DNA of 64,000 nt from Candidatus Polarisedimenticolia bacterium. Lineage in GTDB: Bacteria; Acidobacteriota; Polarisedimenticolia; Gp22-AA2; AA152. A model generated the notes under the pieces. It made no database searches. It was not told the origin of the DNA and was given only the letters and a program-made list of their open reading frames with translations. Numbering within the stretch: position 1 is the stretch's first letter; each line of letters begins with the position of its first letter. Made by a program: the position numbers and the translations under genes. The stretch lies in the NCBI GenBank assembly GCA_036004685.1, contig DASYRE010000032.1, positions 88,266 through 152,265 of the forward strand, read 5' to 3'. Shown in pieces: positions 32,336 to 41,394 of the stretch.

Positions 32336-32755
32336 ATGGAGCGCACCCTCACCATCATCAAGCCCGACGGCGTCGCCGCGAATCTCGTGGGCGAGGTGAT
32401 CCGGCGGCTGGAGGCGAAGGGCCTCCGCCCCGCCGCCATGAAGTTGCTGCGCCTGAGCCCGGATCAGGCCGCGGGCTTCTACCACGTCCACCGCGAACGC
32501 GGATTCTTCGATAGCCTGGTCGGATTCATGACCTCGGGGCCGGTGGTCGTCATGGTCCTGGAAGGGGACGGAGCGATCGCGAGGCTTCGCGAGCTCATGG
32601 GAGCGACCGACCCCGCCAAAGCGGCGGCGGGGACGATCCGGAAGGACTTCGCCTCCTCCATCGAGAAGAACATCATCCACGGCTCCGACTCCGCCGAGTC
32701 TGCCGAATTCGAAATCGGCTACTTCTTCAACCGCCTCGAGATCTGCCGGCGCTGA
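32336..32755 (+). CDS. ndk: Nucleoside-diphosphate kinase
   Basis: Balances NTP pools by a ping-pong phospho-His mechanism. The 139-residue protein begins [12 protein letters not shown], has the [11 protein letters not shown] and [14 protein letters not shown] stretches and the active-site His in NIIHGSDS near residue 117. TAGGAG lies five bases before the ATG at 32336. It is placed between sucD and msbA, with 11 bases to the latter. Confidence 0.97.
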   Translation: MERTLTIIKPDGVAANLVGEVIRRLEAKGLRPAAMKLLRLSPDQAAGFYHVHRERGFFDSLVGFMTSGPVVVMVLEGDGAIARLRELMGATDPAKAAAGTIRKDFASSIEKNIIHGSDSAESAEFEIGYFFNRLEICRR

Positions 32756-32766
32756 GCCGGGCGGAC

Positions 32767-34626
32767 ATGAAGGATCTGTTCCGCCTCCTGCGCTACGCCC
32801 GCCCCTACCTGGGCAAGCTGCTCATCGCCCTGGCCTGCGCGGCCCTCTCCTCGCTCGTCATCCTGGCGCTCGTCAGTCTGGTCCTCCCTCTGGTCAATGA
32901 GGTCTTCCCGGAAGCGGGCGGCATCCTGCCGCACCACGGGAGCGCGAAGTTCAACGCCCTGGAATACTCCGACAAGGTCCTGGGAGAGGGCTGGATCACC
33001 CGCTACTCGTCGTTCGGGAAGAGGCTCGTCGAAAAGGGGAGGGACACCACGTTCCTCTCGATCGCCGTCCTCATCCTGTTTCTCTACCTGGTCAAGGGCG
33101 TCCTGACCTATTTCAGCGCTTACTACGTCCGGTACGTCGGGCTCCAGACGATCCTCGATCTGCGCCGGGACCTCTACGCGCGGATACACCGCCAGGGGCT
33201 CGCCTTCTTCTCGTCTCATCCCACCGGGCTGCTGATCTCCCGGATGACCTCCGACATCGCCCGGATGCAGCGGACGGTCTCCGGGGATCTCGCTGACATC
33301 TTCCGGCTGGGCTTCATCATCATCGGCCAGGTGATCTGGGTCTTCTATCTGTACTGGAAGCTCTCGGCCGTCTGCCTCGTAATCCTGCCGCTCGTCGTGT
33401 ATCCGATCGTGCGCTTCGGACGCCGGCTGAAGGTCACCAGCCGCTTCAGTCAGGAGAAGATGGCGGAAGTCACGAACATCCTCAAGGAGACGATCGCCGG
33501 GAACCGAATCGTGAAGGGCTTCGGGATGGAGGACTACGAAGTCCGGCGCTTCGCGGAGGCGCTGCGGAAAGTCCAGCGGCAGGAGCTGCGGGGCGCCCGG
33601 ATGGTCTCGCTCTCGCCTCCGATCATGGAGATGGTGGGGGCGCTCGCCGCCGCCCTGCTCATCGGATACGGGGGATACCAGATCGCCCGCGGCGCGGTGA
33701 ACCCGGGCGAGTTCAGCAGCTTCCTCATCTCCCTGATCTGGCTGTACGCCTCCGTGAAGAACCTGGCCAAGATCAACAACGACTTCCAGCAGTCGATGGC
33801 CGCGACCCGGCGGGTCTTCGAGATGATCGACGCGGACCTGGAGATCCGCGAGAAGCCGGGAGCCGTCGAGATGCCTCCCTTCCGGTCGGCGATCCGGTTT
33901 CAGGACGTGTCGTTCACCTATGGGAGCAAGCCGGTCCTGGAAGGGGTGAACCTGGAGGTCGGCGCCGGAAAGGTCGTGGCGATCGTCGGCAGCAGCGGCG
34001 CCGGGAAAACGACGCTGGTGAACCTCCTGCCCCGCTTCTACGATGTGACCGGCGGCGCGATCCTGATCGACGGCCGGGACGTCCGCGACGTCACGCTCGC
34101 CTCGCTGCGGCGGCAGATCGGCATCGTCACCCAGGAGGTTCTCCTCTTCGACGACACGGTGAGGAACAACATCGCCTACGGCCGCCAGGACGTTTCGCTC
34201 GCCGACGTCGAAGCGGCCGCGCGGGCCGCCTACGCGCATGACTTCATCCTGCGGCTGCCCCTCGGCTACGACATGCGCCTCGGTGAGGCGGGTCACCTTC
34301 TCTCCGTCGGGGAGCGCCAGCGGATTTCGATCGCCAGGGCGCTGCTCAAGGACTCTCCGATCCTGATCCTGGATGAAGCCACCTCCGCGCTCGACACCGA
34401 ATCGGAGGCGATGGTCCAGAAGGCCCTCAACAACCTGATGCAAGGACGGACGGTCTTCGTCATCGCCCACCGCCTCTCCACCGTGAGAAACGCCGACGTC
34501 ATCACCGTCCTGGAGCAGGGGCGGATCGTGGAGCAAGGGAGCCACGACGCGCTCCTTGCCCGTCGCGGGGCGTACGCGCGGCTGTACGAGCTCCAATTCC
34601 GTGAGGGCGCGGCTTCGACGTCATGA
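32767..34626 (+). CDS. msbA: ABC exporter of the lipid A flippase type (MsbA-like)
   Basis: A 619-residue half-transporter with six membrane helices followed by an ATPase domain, the MsbA plan for flipping lipid A-core or other lipids to the outer leaflet. The ATPase has Walker A GSSGAGKTT from residue 408, the Q-loop VTQEVLLFDDTVRNNIAYG, Walker B ILILDEATSALD and the H-loop IAHRLSTV. The signature reads LSVGERQR rather than LSGGQ. The flippase role is inferred from the LPS setting; a drug or lipid exporter is the alternative. The stop overlaps the next gene's ATG by 4 bases. Confidence 0.88.
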   Translation: MKDLFRLLRYARPYLGKLLIALACAALSSLVILALVSLVLPLVNEVFPEAGGILPHHGSAKFNALEYSDKVLGEGWITRYSSFGKRLVEKGRDTTFLSIAVLILFLYLVKGVLTYFSAYYVRYVGLQTILDLRRDLYARIHRQGLAFFSSHPTGLLISRMTSDIARMQRTVSGDLADIFRLGFIIIGQVIWVFYLYWKLSAVCLVILPLVVYPIVRFGRRLKVTSRFSQEKMAEVTNILKETIAGNRIVKGFGMEDYEVRRFAEALRKVQRQELRGARMVSLSPPIMEMVGALAAALLIGYGGYQIARGAVNPGEFSSFLISLIWLYASVKNLAKINNDFQQSMAATRRVFEMIDADLEIREKPGAVEMPPFRSAIRFQDVSFTYGSKPVLEGVNLEVGAGKVVAIVGSSGAGKTTLVNLLPRFYDVTGGAILIDGRDVRDVTLASLRRQIGIVTQEVLLFDDTVRNNIAYGRQDVSLADVEAAARAAYAHDFILRLPLGYDMRLGEAGHLLSVGERQRISIARALLKDSPILILDEATSALDTESEAMVQKALNNLMQGRTVFVIAHRLSTVRNADVITVLEQGRIVEQGSHDALLARRGAYARLYELQFREGAASTS

Positions 34627-36254
34627 CCTGGGACGCGCGCTACCGCCTGATCCTCCTCAGCGCCTGCCTCGCCCTGTTCACCGCCAATTTGGGGGGCCGC
34701 GATTTCTGGGAGCCCGACGAGCCGCGCTACGCCGGGATCGCGCGCGGCATCGTCGAGTCCGGGAATTATCTGAGCCTGACAGAGAACGGCCGCCCCTACA
34801 CTCACAAGCCGCCTCTCTACTTCTGGCTGCTCGCGGCCGTGGGGAGCCTCGGGCCGGGTGTGACGCCGCTGAGCGCCCGAATACCGAACAGCCTTCTGGC
34901 GCTCGCTGCCGTCTTCCTCCTGTACCGGCTGGGCAGGGATCATTTCTCCCCCCTCGCCGGCCTGTTCGGCGCGCTGGTCCTGGCCACGACGCAGCGCTTC
35001 TTCCTCGAGGCGCGGTGGGTTCATCTCGACATGCTCCTGACTCTTTGCGTGCTCTGGGCGCTCGACGAGTCGTTCCGGGCGCTGGAGCGGCAGGAGCGCT
35101 GGCGGTGGGCCCTGGTCTACCTGGCGGCCGGCCTCGGTTGCTTGACGAAGGGGCCGGTGGCGCTCGCCATCCCGGGGGCGGTCCTGATCACGTTCCTCGC
35201 CTCCACCCGCGAGCTCTCCCGGTTGAAGGAAACGGGATGGTGGTGGGGAATTCCGGCCGCGCTCCTGCCGGCGGGCCTTTGGCTCTGGGTCTTCTCTCGA
35301 AGCGCGGGATTCGATCCCGGCGGAGTGGTGCGGATCCACGTCTTCCGGCGACTCTGGGAAGGGGTCCATCACCCGCGCCCCTTGTATTACTACTTCCTGT
35401 CTCTTCCGCTGGAATTCCTTCCCTGGACCCCGTTTCTCGCCGGGGCCGTCGTCTCGACCTTTCCGCGCTTGGGCGGCGCCAAGAGCCGTCCGACCCTGTT
35501 CCTCTACGCTTGGATCGTGGGCGGACTCGCTCTGTTCAGCCTGGCGGCGGAGAAGCGCCCTTCCTACCTCCTGCCGATCCTCCCGCCCCTGGCCCTGCTG
35601 ATCGGCCTGCTGTTCGAGAATTACCTGATCCGGTGGGATGCCGCCCCGATCCGCAAGTGGATCGGCGCGCCTTTGCTCGCCTACAGCGCCGTCTGCCTGG
35701 GAGGAGTGCTTTGGATCCCTTTCGGCGCGAAGGCGCACTCCGGCCTGGCGGAGCGTCTTTTGCCGGTCGGGATCCTTTACATCGTGGCCTTCGCCGCGGC
35801 GCTCACGGCGCTGCGCCTCGGCCGGCGCGGCGCGACCCTCGTTCTGCTTCTGGCGGGGTTCTGGGGAGGGTATCTCTGGATCGCCGGATCGCTCTTGCCG
35901 TGGCTGAATGGCTACAAGTCGGCCCGGCCCTTCAGCGAGCGAATCCTCTCGCGGATCGGTCCGGCCCCCCTCGGCATCTTCAAGGATTACAACGCCGGTT
36001 TTGGGTTCTATACGCGGCGACGGATGCAAGTGATCCGCAGGAGCGCCGATCTCGAAGGATTCCTTTCCCAGCCGGGCGTCGCTTTCTGCCTGGTCCCGTC
36101 AGGCGACTACGACCATCTCCGCCGCCAGATCCCGCTGCGCGAATGGGATCGGGAAGCGGTCGGTCACCGCGTATTCGTTCTGGTCTCACGCGCGGAAGCG
36201 GCCTCGCCCCCCCCCATAATCCTCAAGTCGCCCTCCCCGAGACGAATGCCTTGA
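34623..36254 (+). CDS. ArnT-like membrane glycosyltransferase (GT83 family)
   Basis: A 543-residue protein with about twelve membrane helices. The first periplasmic loop has the ArnT/GT83 signature: NLGGRDFWEPDEPRYAGIAR with two acidic residues that hold the metal and lipid phosphate, then THKPPLYFWLLA. LGCLTKGPVALAIPGAV and the HHPRPLYYYFLSLP segment are also typical. E. coli ArnT adds aminoarabinose to lipid A, but many homologues move other sugars, so the symbol is not used. It overlaps msbA, which suggests that it decorates what MsbA exports. The C-terminal 90 residues form a soluble domain. Confidence 0.85.
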   Translation: MTWDARYRLILLSACLALFTANLGGRDFWEPDEPRYAGIARGIVESGNYLSLTENGRPYTHKPPLYFWLLAAVGSLGPGVTPLSARIPNSLLALAAVFLLYRLGRDHFSPLAGLFGALVLATTQRFFLEARWVHLDMLLTLCVLWALDESFRALERQERWRWALVYLAAGLGCLTKGPVALAIPGAVLITFLASTRELSRLKETGWWWGIPAALLPAGLWLWVFSRSAGFDPGGVVRIHVFRRLWEGVHHPRPLYYYFLSLPLEFLPWTPFLAGAVVSTFPRLGGAKSRPTLFLYAWIVGGLALFSLAAEKRPSYLLPILPPLALLIGLLFENYLIRWDAAPIRKWIGAPLLAYSAVCLGGVLWIPFGAKAHSGLAERLLPVGILYIVAFAAALTALRLGRRGATLVLLLAGFWGGYLWIAGSLLPWLNGYKSARPFSERILSRIGPAPLGIFKDYNAGFGFYTRRRMQVIRRSADLEGFLSQPGVAFCLVPSGDYDHLRRQIPLREWDREAVGHRVFVLVSRAEAASPPPIILKSPSPRRMP

Positions 36255-36376
36255 CCCAAGGTCTTCGGCGGCGAGGCTCCGCCGGCGCGCGGCGCGCCAA
36301 GCGTTTCCGCCAGGGGGATGCAACGCCGCAGGTCGGGGTGGATCGAGGCCGAGCAGGAGATTTCAGGGGCGCGATC

Positions 36377-37534
36377 CTATCCTCGGTAGACTTCGAGAAT
36401 CCGTTCCACGAGGACGTTCCAGTCGAAATGATCCAGGGCGTATCGCCGGCCCGCCGCTCCGATCCGCTCCGCTTCCGCGGGGTCGAGCAGCAGGCGCAGG
36501 ATCGCCCCGGCGAGACGCGCGGCCGCGCCGGAGGAAAGCAGCGCCGGAGCGTCGTAGGTCGACTCCCCCGATTCCATCAGCTCCACCAGGACTCCTCGGT
36601 CGCCCTCTCCGAGCAGCTCCTCCAGGCCGCCGAGCCGGCTCGCCACCACCGGCCGGCCCATGGCCATCGCTTCCAGGCAGGCGTGGCTCGTCGATTCCAT
36701 CGTCGAAGGAAAGACGACCACCTGCGCGGCCGCAAGATAACCGGCGACCGCCGAGTTCGGAATCGCCCCCACGAAGTCGACGCGCTCCTCCAGCCCCCGA
36801 TCGCGCGTCAGGCGCCGGAGCTCGGGCTCCTGGGATCCCCATCCCCCGATGACGAACCGAGCTTCGGGACAGCGGGAGAGAATCAGCGGCGCCGCTTGGA
36901 TCAGATACTGAATTCCGTTCTTCGGGACCAGGCGGCGCATCGCGAGGACGACAGGATGTCCCTCGTACCGGCGGCGCAACGATTCGGGAGGCGGGGTTCC
37001 CGCCCTGAATTCGTCGGTGTCGACTCCGTTGGGGATCACCTGAATCCGCGCCGGATCGGCGTAACGGGCGGCGAGCCGGGCGAATTCGGAGCTGGTCGCG
37101 ATCACCGCGTCCGCCCCGGAGAGCGACAGGCGCCGGTATCGCCGGTGGCTCCACTTCTTGAGGGCCGAATCGGCCGGGTTATCCAGGAGGCCGAGGCCGT
37201 GGAGGGAGACGACGAAGCGGCGTCCGATCCGGCGCGCAATCGGAGCGGAGAGGGCGGCGAGGCGATAGCAATACCGCGAGTGGACGACGTCCGCGTCGCG
37301 GAACAGAGCGGCGAGCAGCCCGCCGAGCCGGCGTCGGTGCACCGGATCGAAGCGGTGCGGCGCCCGGATCACCTCCAGGCCCCCCGCCTCCGGGCCTTCC
37401 TGCGCGTGCTTCTCGGTCGTGACCAGCGTCACCGACTGGCCCGTCTTGCGCAGGTATTTCGCCAGGCGGAAGGCGCCCATCTCCTGGCCCCCCAGCCGCG
37501 GGAGGTAAGAATCGGCCGTGATGACGACTTTCAT
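36377..37534 (-). CDS. Glycosyltransferase, GT4 family
   Basis: A 385-residue GT-B enzyme. The N-terminal half starts MKVVITADSYLPRLGGQEMGAFRLA and contains SRYCYRLAALSAP and the SLHGLG loop. The nucleotide-sugar half has MRRLVPKNGIQYLIQA, VVFPSTMESTSHACLEAMAMGRPVVAS and GG-LEELL. The acidic E-x7-E motif (ESTSHACLE) is the donor-binding signature. It overlaps the methyltransferase gene upstream by 4 bases. It probably builds a cell-surface glycan; donor and acceptor are not predictable. Confidence 0.88.
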   Translation of the reverse strand: MKVVITADSYLPRLGGQEMGAFRLAKYLRKTGQSVTLVTTEKHAQEGPEAGGLEVIRAPHRFDPVHRRRLGGLLAALFRDADVVHSRYCYRLAALSAPIARRIGRRFVVSLHGLGLLDNPADSALKKWSHRRYRRLSLSGADAVIATSSEFARLAARYADPARIQVIPNGVDTDEFRAGTPPPESLRRRYEGHPVVLAMRRLVPKNGIQYLIQAAPLILSRCPEARFVIGGWGSQEPELRRLTRDRGLEERVDFVGAIPNSAVAGYLAAAQVVVFPSTMESTSHACLEAMAMGRPVVASRLGGLEELLGEGDRGVLVELMESGESTYDAPALLSSGAAARLAGAILRLLLDPAEAERIGAAGRRYALDHFDWNVLVERILEVYRG

Positions 37535-38142
37535 GCGGAAGTTCGATCTCCGGCGGGAATGACGACGCGCATGTCGGTCTTCTCGGATCCGTCCTTCTCG
37601 TAGCGGCGCTTGCGCAAGTCGACGACGGCGCCCGGAAACGCGCTGAAGGAGGACTCGTCGAGCGACGCCAGGTGCTTCCGGTTGAGCCGCCCCCGATAGG
37701 GGACCGTGACGATCACCCCCCGCCCGGCGGCGGCCACGACGCGCGCAAGAACCTGCGCCGTGTCGCGAAAATGCTCCAGGGTCTGCACCATCAGGAGGTA
37801 GTCGTAGCCGCGCGGCAGATCCTCCCGGAGGAGATCTCCCTGTCGTGTCGGAATGACCGAGTCCTTCGCGGCGTTCCGGCTGATCTCGAACCCCTCCACC
37901 TGCCAAAGGGGACAGATCTCCATCAGCCGCCTTCCGCCGTATCCGAATCCGCTTCCGACGTCGAGGATTCTCGAAGGCTCCCGCGGAATCGCCTCGGCGG
38001 CGAAGTCGTAGAAGCTCAGACGCGCTTCCGACGCCCATTTCCGGTTCGCCTCGCCTCCACCGTACTCCCGCTCCCAAAAGACGCGGGGGTTGCCTTTCCG
38101 GAGCGAGGCGCTCAACCGTCTCAGAAAGCCCCAGGCGCCCAT
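37531..38142 (-). CDS. SAM-dependent methyltransferase (class I)
   Basis: A 203-residue protein with a Rossmann methyltransferase core: ILDVGSGFGYGGRRL (motif I), VEGFEISRNAAKDS, then MVQTLEHFRDTAQVL (post-motif with EH, as in ubiE/SAM_11 types). VIVTVPYRG is motif III. GAGGAGGGC stands right before the ATG at 38142. It is the middle gene of GT4-methyltransferase-GT4 and probably methylates a sugar or lipid-linked glycan. The substrate is unknown. Confidence 0.8.
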   Translation of the reverse strand: MGAWGFLRRLSASLRKGNPRVFWEREYGGGEANRKWASEARLSFYDFAAEAIPREPSRILDVGSGFGYGGRRLMEICPLWQVEGFEISRNAAKDSVIPTRQGDLLREDLPRGYDYLLMVQTLEHFRDTAQVLARVVAAAGRGVIVTVPYRGRLNRKHLASLDESSFSAFPGAVVDLRKRRYEKDGSEKTDMRVVIPAGDRTSA

Positions 38143-38156
38143 GCCCTCCTCGAGAC

Positions 38157-39362
38157 TCAGCGGGACGCTGAGGACGGACGCCGCCCGCGGGTCGCCGCGC
38201 CGTCCTTTCCCGTCTCGCGCCGGTCCAGAACGCCCTCGAAAAGAGCCTCCATGCCGGCGACCATCGCCGCCGGCGAGAAGAGCTTCCGCACGCGACGGCG
38301 GCCGGCCCGCCCCATCTCGGCCGCCCGGCCGGGAGAAACGAGAAGCTCGGCTACGCGCCGCGCGAACCCCTCGCGATCGTCTGGCTCGCAGAGAAATCCC
38401 GTCTCCTCGTGCGCGACCGCTTCAGGTAGCCCTCCGACGCGGAACGCGACGACGGGCAGGCCATGGGCCATCGCCTCGAGCGCCGTCTTGGGGAAACCCT
38501 CGCTGCGGGACGTGTGAGTGTAGACGCGCATCGTGCGATACCAGGGACTCATGGCGCGCTGCTCTCCCGCGAACCAGATCCGCTCCGCGACGTTGCAGTC
38601 ACGGGCCACCGACTCGAGCCATTTCCGGCGATTCTCCTCCAGCCCGCCGACGAGCAGACCGCGCGCCTCCGGAACGCCGCCGGCGACTCGCGACAGGATC
38701 TCGAGGAAGAGCTCGGGACGCTTGATCTCTCGCAGACCGACGATTCCGGCGACTGGTGCGTCTCCCGGCCAGGCGGAAGGAAGCGCGGCCCCATCGCGGC
38801 CTTCCTCTTCGGTGGGGAGCTCGATTCCGGTGGGAACGGCGAGCGACGGATTCTCCCGAGCTCCCCGGCTGCGGAGAAAGTCCCGATACCCTCGAAGCGC
38901 CGCCTCGCTGACGGCGCCGACCGCATCGGCCTCCGCGACCCGGTATTTTTCGTAATAGCGCGCCGGCCGATCGGCCTGCCGGAGGAAGCAGATCCACGGG
39001 AGGCCGCACTGCCGCGCGGCGGCACGGGCGAAAGGGGCCAGCTCCGCGTGGTTCGAGAGGAGAAATTGGGAGCCGAGGCGCCTCGCCTGCACCGCGATCC
39101 GCCGCCCGACCAGCGGCAGCCTCCAGAAGGCGTCGTGCCGGTGATACGTCCGGAGCCCCGGCACCCGGACGACCCGGATCCCTTCCTTCTCGAACGCCTC
39201 CGACAGCAATCCGTCACGCGGCACCGCCACCGACATCTCGTAACGCCGCCGGTCGAGGTGGTGCCCCAGGGTCAGCAGCGCATTATTGGGGCTGAACGCC
39301 AGAGGCCGCGGCAGCGTCTGCAGGACGAGAAAGCGGCGGATCACGGGGGCGCCTCGCGGCAT
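38157..39362 (-). CDS. Glycosyltransferase, GT4 family
   Basis: A 401-residue GT-B glycosyltransferase. The N-terminal half has PNNALLTLGHHLDRRRYEMSVAVP; the C-terminal half has VAGIVGLREIKRPELFLEIL, the loop YTHTSRSEGFPKTALEAMAHGLPVVAF with the E-x7-E motif, and GGLPEAVAHEETGFL. The C-terminal 25 residues are basic and low in complexity. It begins the minus-strand operon that diverges from another GT4 gene. An extended -10 (TGC-TATGAT, minus, 39392-39400) may start it. Confidence 0.88.
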   Translation of the reverse strand: MPRGAPVIRRFLVLQTLPRPLAFSPNNALLTLGHHLDRRRYEMSVAVPRDGLLSEAFEKEGIRVVRVPGLRTYHRHDAFWRLPLVGRRIAVQARRLGSQFLLSNHAELAPFARAAARQCGLPWICFLRQADRPARYYEKYRVAEADAVGAVSEAALRGYRDFLRSRGARENPSLAVPTGIELPTEEEGRDGAALPSAWPGDAPVAGIVGLREIKRPELFLEILSRVAGGVPEARGLLVGGLEENRRKWLESVARDCNVAERIWFAGEQRAMSPWYRTMRVYTHTSRSEGFPKTALEAMAHGLPVVAFRVGGLPEAVAHEETGFLCEPDDREGFARRVAELLVSPGRAAEMGRAGRRRVRKLFSPAAMVAGMEALFEGVLDRRETGKDGAATRGRRPSSASR

Positions 39363-39371
39363 GAAACGCGT

Positions 39372-39401
39372 TTGACGCTCGAGCGACGGGGATCATAGCA
39401 T
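39372..39401. promoter_or_regulatory. Overlapping divergent promoters between two GT4 genes
   Basis: Plus strand: TTGACG (39372-39377), an 18-base spacer and TAGCAT (39396-39401). Minus strand: TGC-TATGAT at 39400-39392, an extended -10. The two -10 boxes share bases, so only one can be used at a time on a given molecule. Confidence 0.5.
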
Positions 39402-39432
39402 AGCGTCGAACCCGCGCCCGAGGGTCGTTCCG

Positions 39433-40629
39433 ATGGATCCTTCATCCCTCACCGTCCTTCACACCAACTTCCATCGCGGCTGGGGCGGCCAGCCGTCGCG
39501 GATCCTGATGCTGTCGCTGGGCCTCGCCCGGAAGGGGCACCGAATCGTGATCGCGGCGCCCGAGGGCTCCATCCTCGCCGCCCGCGCCAAAGCGGCGGGG
39601 CTCGAGACTTTCGAGAAGGCTCGCTTCCTCAAGACCAGCCATCTCGCGAGCGCTGTTCGCGACTCCTTTTCCTTGAAAGCCCTGCTCCGCTCGCGCCGCT
39701 TCGACCTCGTCGACGCGCACGGCTCGCAGGATCTCTGGGCCACGGCGGCGGCCCGGTGGCTCGAGGCCTCTCCCGTCCCGCTCATCTTCACGCGACACAA
39801 CACCAAGCGGGTGGCGGCTCATGCCCTGAACCGGCTTCTCTACCGACGGGCGGTCGACCATCTCATCGTCGCGAGCACGGCGGTGCTCGACCGGTATCGT
39901 CCCTTCCTGGAGCGGGGCGATCTCGACGCCGCCCGCGTCTCCGTCGTCCACTCCTCCTTTTGGGAGGATCGCTTCGGCGACTGGCTCGATGGCTCCTCAC
40001 TCCGTCGCGAGCTGGGCGCCGGTCCGGGCGAGCCCCTCGTCGGCGTCATCGGGCGGCTCGTCCGTGACAAGGGAGGGATCCACTTCTTGCGGGCCGCGGC
40101 GCAGGTCGCCCGCGAGTTTCCGGCGGCCCGATTTCTCTTCGCCGGAAGGGGAACGGAAGAAGAGGCGCTGAAGCGGGCGGCGGCCGATCTGGGGATCTCC
40201 GGCAAGGTCGCCTTTCTCGGATTCCGCGAGGACATTCCCGCGGTGACCGCCGCGCTCGATCTCTCCGTGCTGCCGTCGATCGATTGTGACGCCTCCCCCG
40301 CCGTCCTGAAGGAGGCGATGGCGGCCGGCCGGCCGGTTGTGGCCACCGACATCGGGGGAGCCGCCGAGATCATCGAGCAAGGGGAGACCGGATTCGTGGT
40401 GCCGCCCGCCGATCCCGAAGCTCTCGCGGCCGCCATCGCCTCCGTCCTCCGCAGGCCCGACCGCGGAAGGGGGATGGGCGCCGCCGGGCGGGAGCGGGTC
40501 CGGTCGCTCTTCAGCCAGGAGCGTCTCGTCGCCGGCACTCTCGAAGCTTACCGAAAGACGCTCGAGCGCGGGCGGCGCGGCGGGCCGAGAAGCGCCGATC
40601 CGAAGCGCAGTGTCGCGTCTCGGAAATGA
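39433..40629 (+). CDS. Glycosyltransferase, GT4 family, with 3' end formed by an inserted element
   Basis: A 398-residue GT-B enzyme beginning VLHTNFHRGWGGQPSRILMLSLGL. It has FTRHNTKR, GVIGRLVRDKGGIHFLRAA, LPSIDCDASPAVLKEAMAAGRPVVATDIGG and a standard C-terminus. The start and middle resemble the GT4 gene at 58 kb, so the two are probably related heptosyl or glucosyl transferases of the same glycan. The last seven codons and the TGA (40609-40629) lie within the left inverted repeat of a MITE-like element, so the original C-terminus has been replaced. Confidence 0.87.
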   Translation: MDPSSLTVLHTNFHRGWGGQPSRILMLSLGLARKGHRIVIAAPEGSILAARAKAAGLETFEKARFLKTSHLASAVRDSFSLKALLRSRRFDLVDAHGSQDLWATAAARWLEASPVPLIFTRHNTKRVAAHALNRLLYRRAVDHLIVASTAVLDRYRPFLERGDLDAARVSVVHSSFWEDRFGDWLDGSSLRRELGAGPGEPLVGVIGRLVRDKGGIHFLRAAAQVAREFPAARFLFAGRGTEEEALKRAAADLGISGKVAFLGFREDIPAVTAALDLSVLPSIDCDASPAVLKEAMAAGRPVVATDIGGAAEIIEQGETGFVVPPADPEALAAAIASVLRRPDRGRGMGAAGRERVRSLFSQERLVAGTLEAYRKTLERGRRGGPRSADPKRSVASRK

Positions 40630-40774
40630 CGTTAACATCGAGGCCGTCGAGGCGCCCGGATCGCAAGGCGCGCCGCAGTGCTGCGTAACCAAGGTGGTAC
40701 GCAAACAAGGCGCAACGCAGTGAGCCGGGATGCCCCGGCGGCCGATTGTAACGGGATTTCGGAGACGCGACACT
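40609..40774. mobile_element. MITE-like 166-bp element with terminal inverted repeats
   Basis: The ends form near-perfect inverted repeats of 26 bases (40609-40634 and 40749-40774; 23 positions match). Both begin AGTGTCGCGTCTC when read inward. Inside are two 16-base direct repeats (40665-40680 and 40707-40722, 14 identical) around a hairpin (TGCGTA at 40682-40687, TACGCA at 40698-40703). There is no transposase gene. No obvious target duplication is visible. The left repeat supplies the stop of the GT4 gene and the right repeat part of the stop of the ICMT-like gene. Confidence 0.75.
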
Positions 40775-41336
40775 AAGGCCGCCAGGTCTTCCAGGCGAAG
40801 AAAGCCAGGACGAGAACGACGCCGCTCAGGACGAGATACTCCTGATTCTTGACGGCGCGGCCCAGCGACCAGGGAGTGGTCTTGCCGGTATGCCGGGTGA
40901 GCGAAGGGAAGAGAATGGGAACGGCCGCATGGTAGCGCGCCCACGAATCGCCGTGCATCTTCTGCAGCCTTCCTCCCTCGACCCGCAGCTTGCGGGGAAT
41001 GTAATAGCCGAAGAAGACCAGATAGCCGAGCGCGAGCGCGATCCAGTTCAGGAAGTAATGGTTGCGCGCCATGATGCAGAACCCGGTGAGGATCAGCAGG
41101 CGCCCCAGGTAGAGGGGATTCTGCGTGTAGGCGTAGGGACCCGAGTCGATCAGCTCCAGCGACTTGACGAGATGGCCGGCGGCCCAGATGCGGACCGCTT
41201 CCCCGGCAGCGACCACGATCGCCCCCAGCGCGAAGAGCGCCGGGGTCGGCCGCGAGAACCAGACCAGCAGCGCGACGAAAAGATAGACCGCCGCCAGGCG
41301 AATGACTCCGAGGGCCTTGCTGCGACGCGATGGCAA
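40773..41336 (-). CDS. Isoprenylcysteine methyltransferase-like (ICMT/PEMT) membrane protein
   Basis: A 187-residue integral membrane protein with about five hydrophobic segments. The C-terminal half shows the ICMT/phospholipid-methyltransferase pattern: GPYAYTQNPLYLGRLLILTG, then YIPRKLRVEGGRLQKMHGDSWARYHAAVP. Such bacterial proteins use SAM to methylate lipids or small molecules; the substrate is unknown. The TTG at 41336 is preferred since AAGGAG lies six bases upstream; the frame extends to 41423 without such a site. The stop codon TAG uses two bases of the MITE-like right repeat. Confidence 0.78.
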   Translation of the reverse strand: MPSRRSKALGVIRLAAVYLFVALLVWFSRPTPALFALGAIVVAAGEAVRIWAAGHLVKSLELIDSGPYAYTQNPLYLGRLLILTGFCIMARNHYFLNWIALALGYLVFFGYYIPRKLRVEGGRLQKMHGDSWARYHAAVPILFPSLTRHTGKTTPWSLGRAVKNQEYLVLSGVVLVLAFFAWKTWRP

Positions 41337-41394
41337 CCGGGTCTCCTTCGGGGCAAATAAAGGCGCGCATCTTAGGATGCGCGGACCGGCGAAG

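Noticed and set aside
32719..34596. 625-residue open frame antisense to msbA
   Set aside because: Same cause: codon bias of msbA keeps the opposite frame open. Composition is Asp/Arg/His-rich and no family features are seen.
36255..36376. GC-rich inverted repeats between the ArnT-like gene and the convergent GT4 as a terminator
   Set aside because: Short palindromes such as GGCGCGCGGCGCGCC are present but no T-tract follows in either direction.
34556..37603. 1015-residue open frame across the ArnT-like gene and the opposite-strand GT4
   Set aside because: It reads through a well-supported membrane protein in another phase and then through an opposite-strand gene; the product is Arg/Pro-rich low-complexity with no domain.
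40609..40774. Inverted repeats at 40.6-40.8 kb as a bidirectional terminator
   Set aside because: The arms are 114 bases apart and there are no T-tracts; the layout with internal direct repeats fits a small mobile element better.
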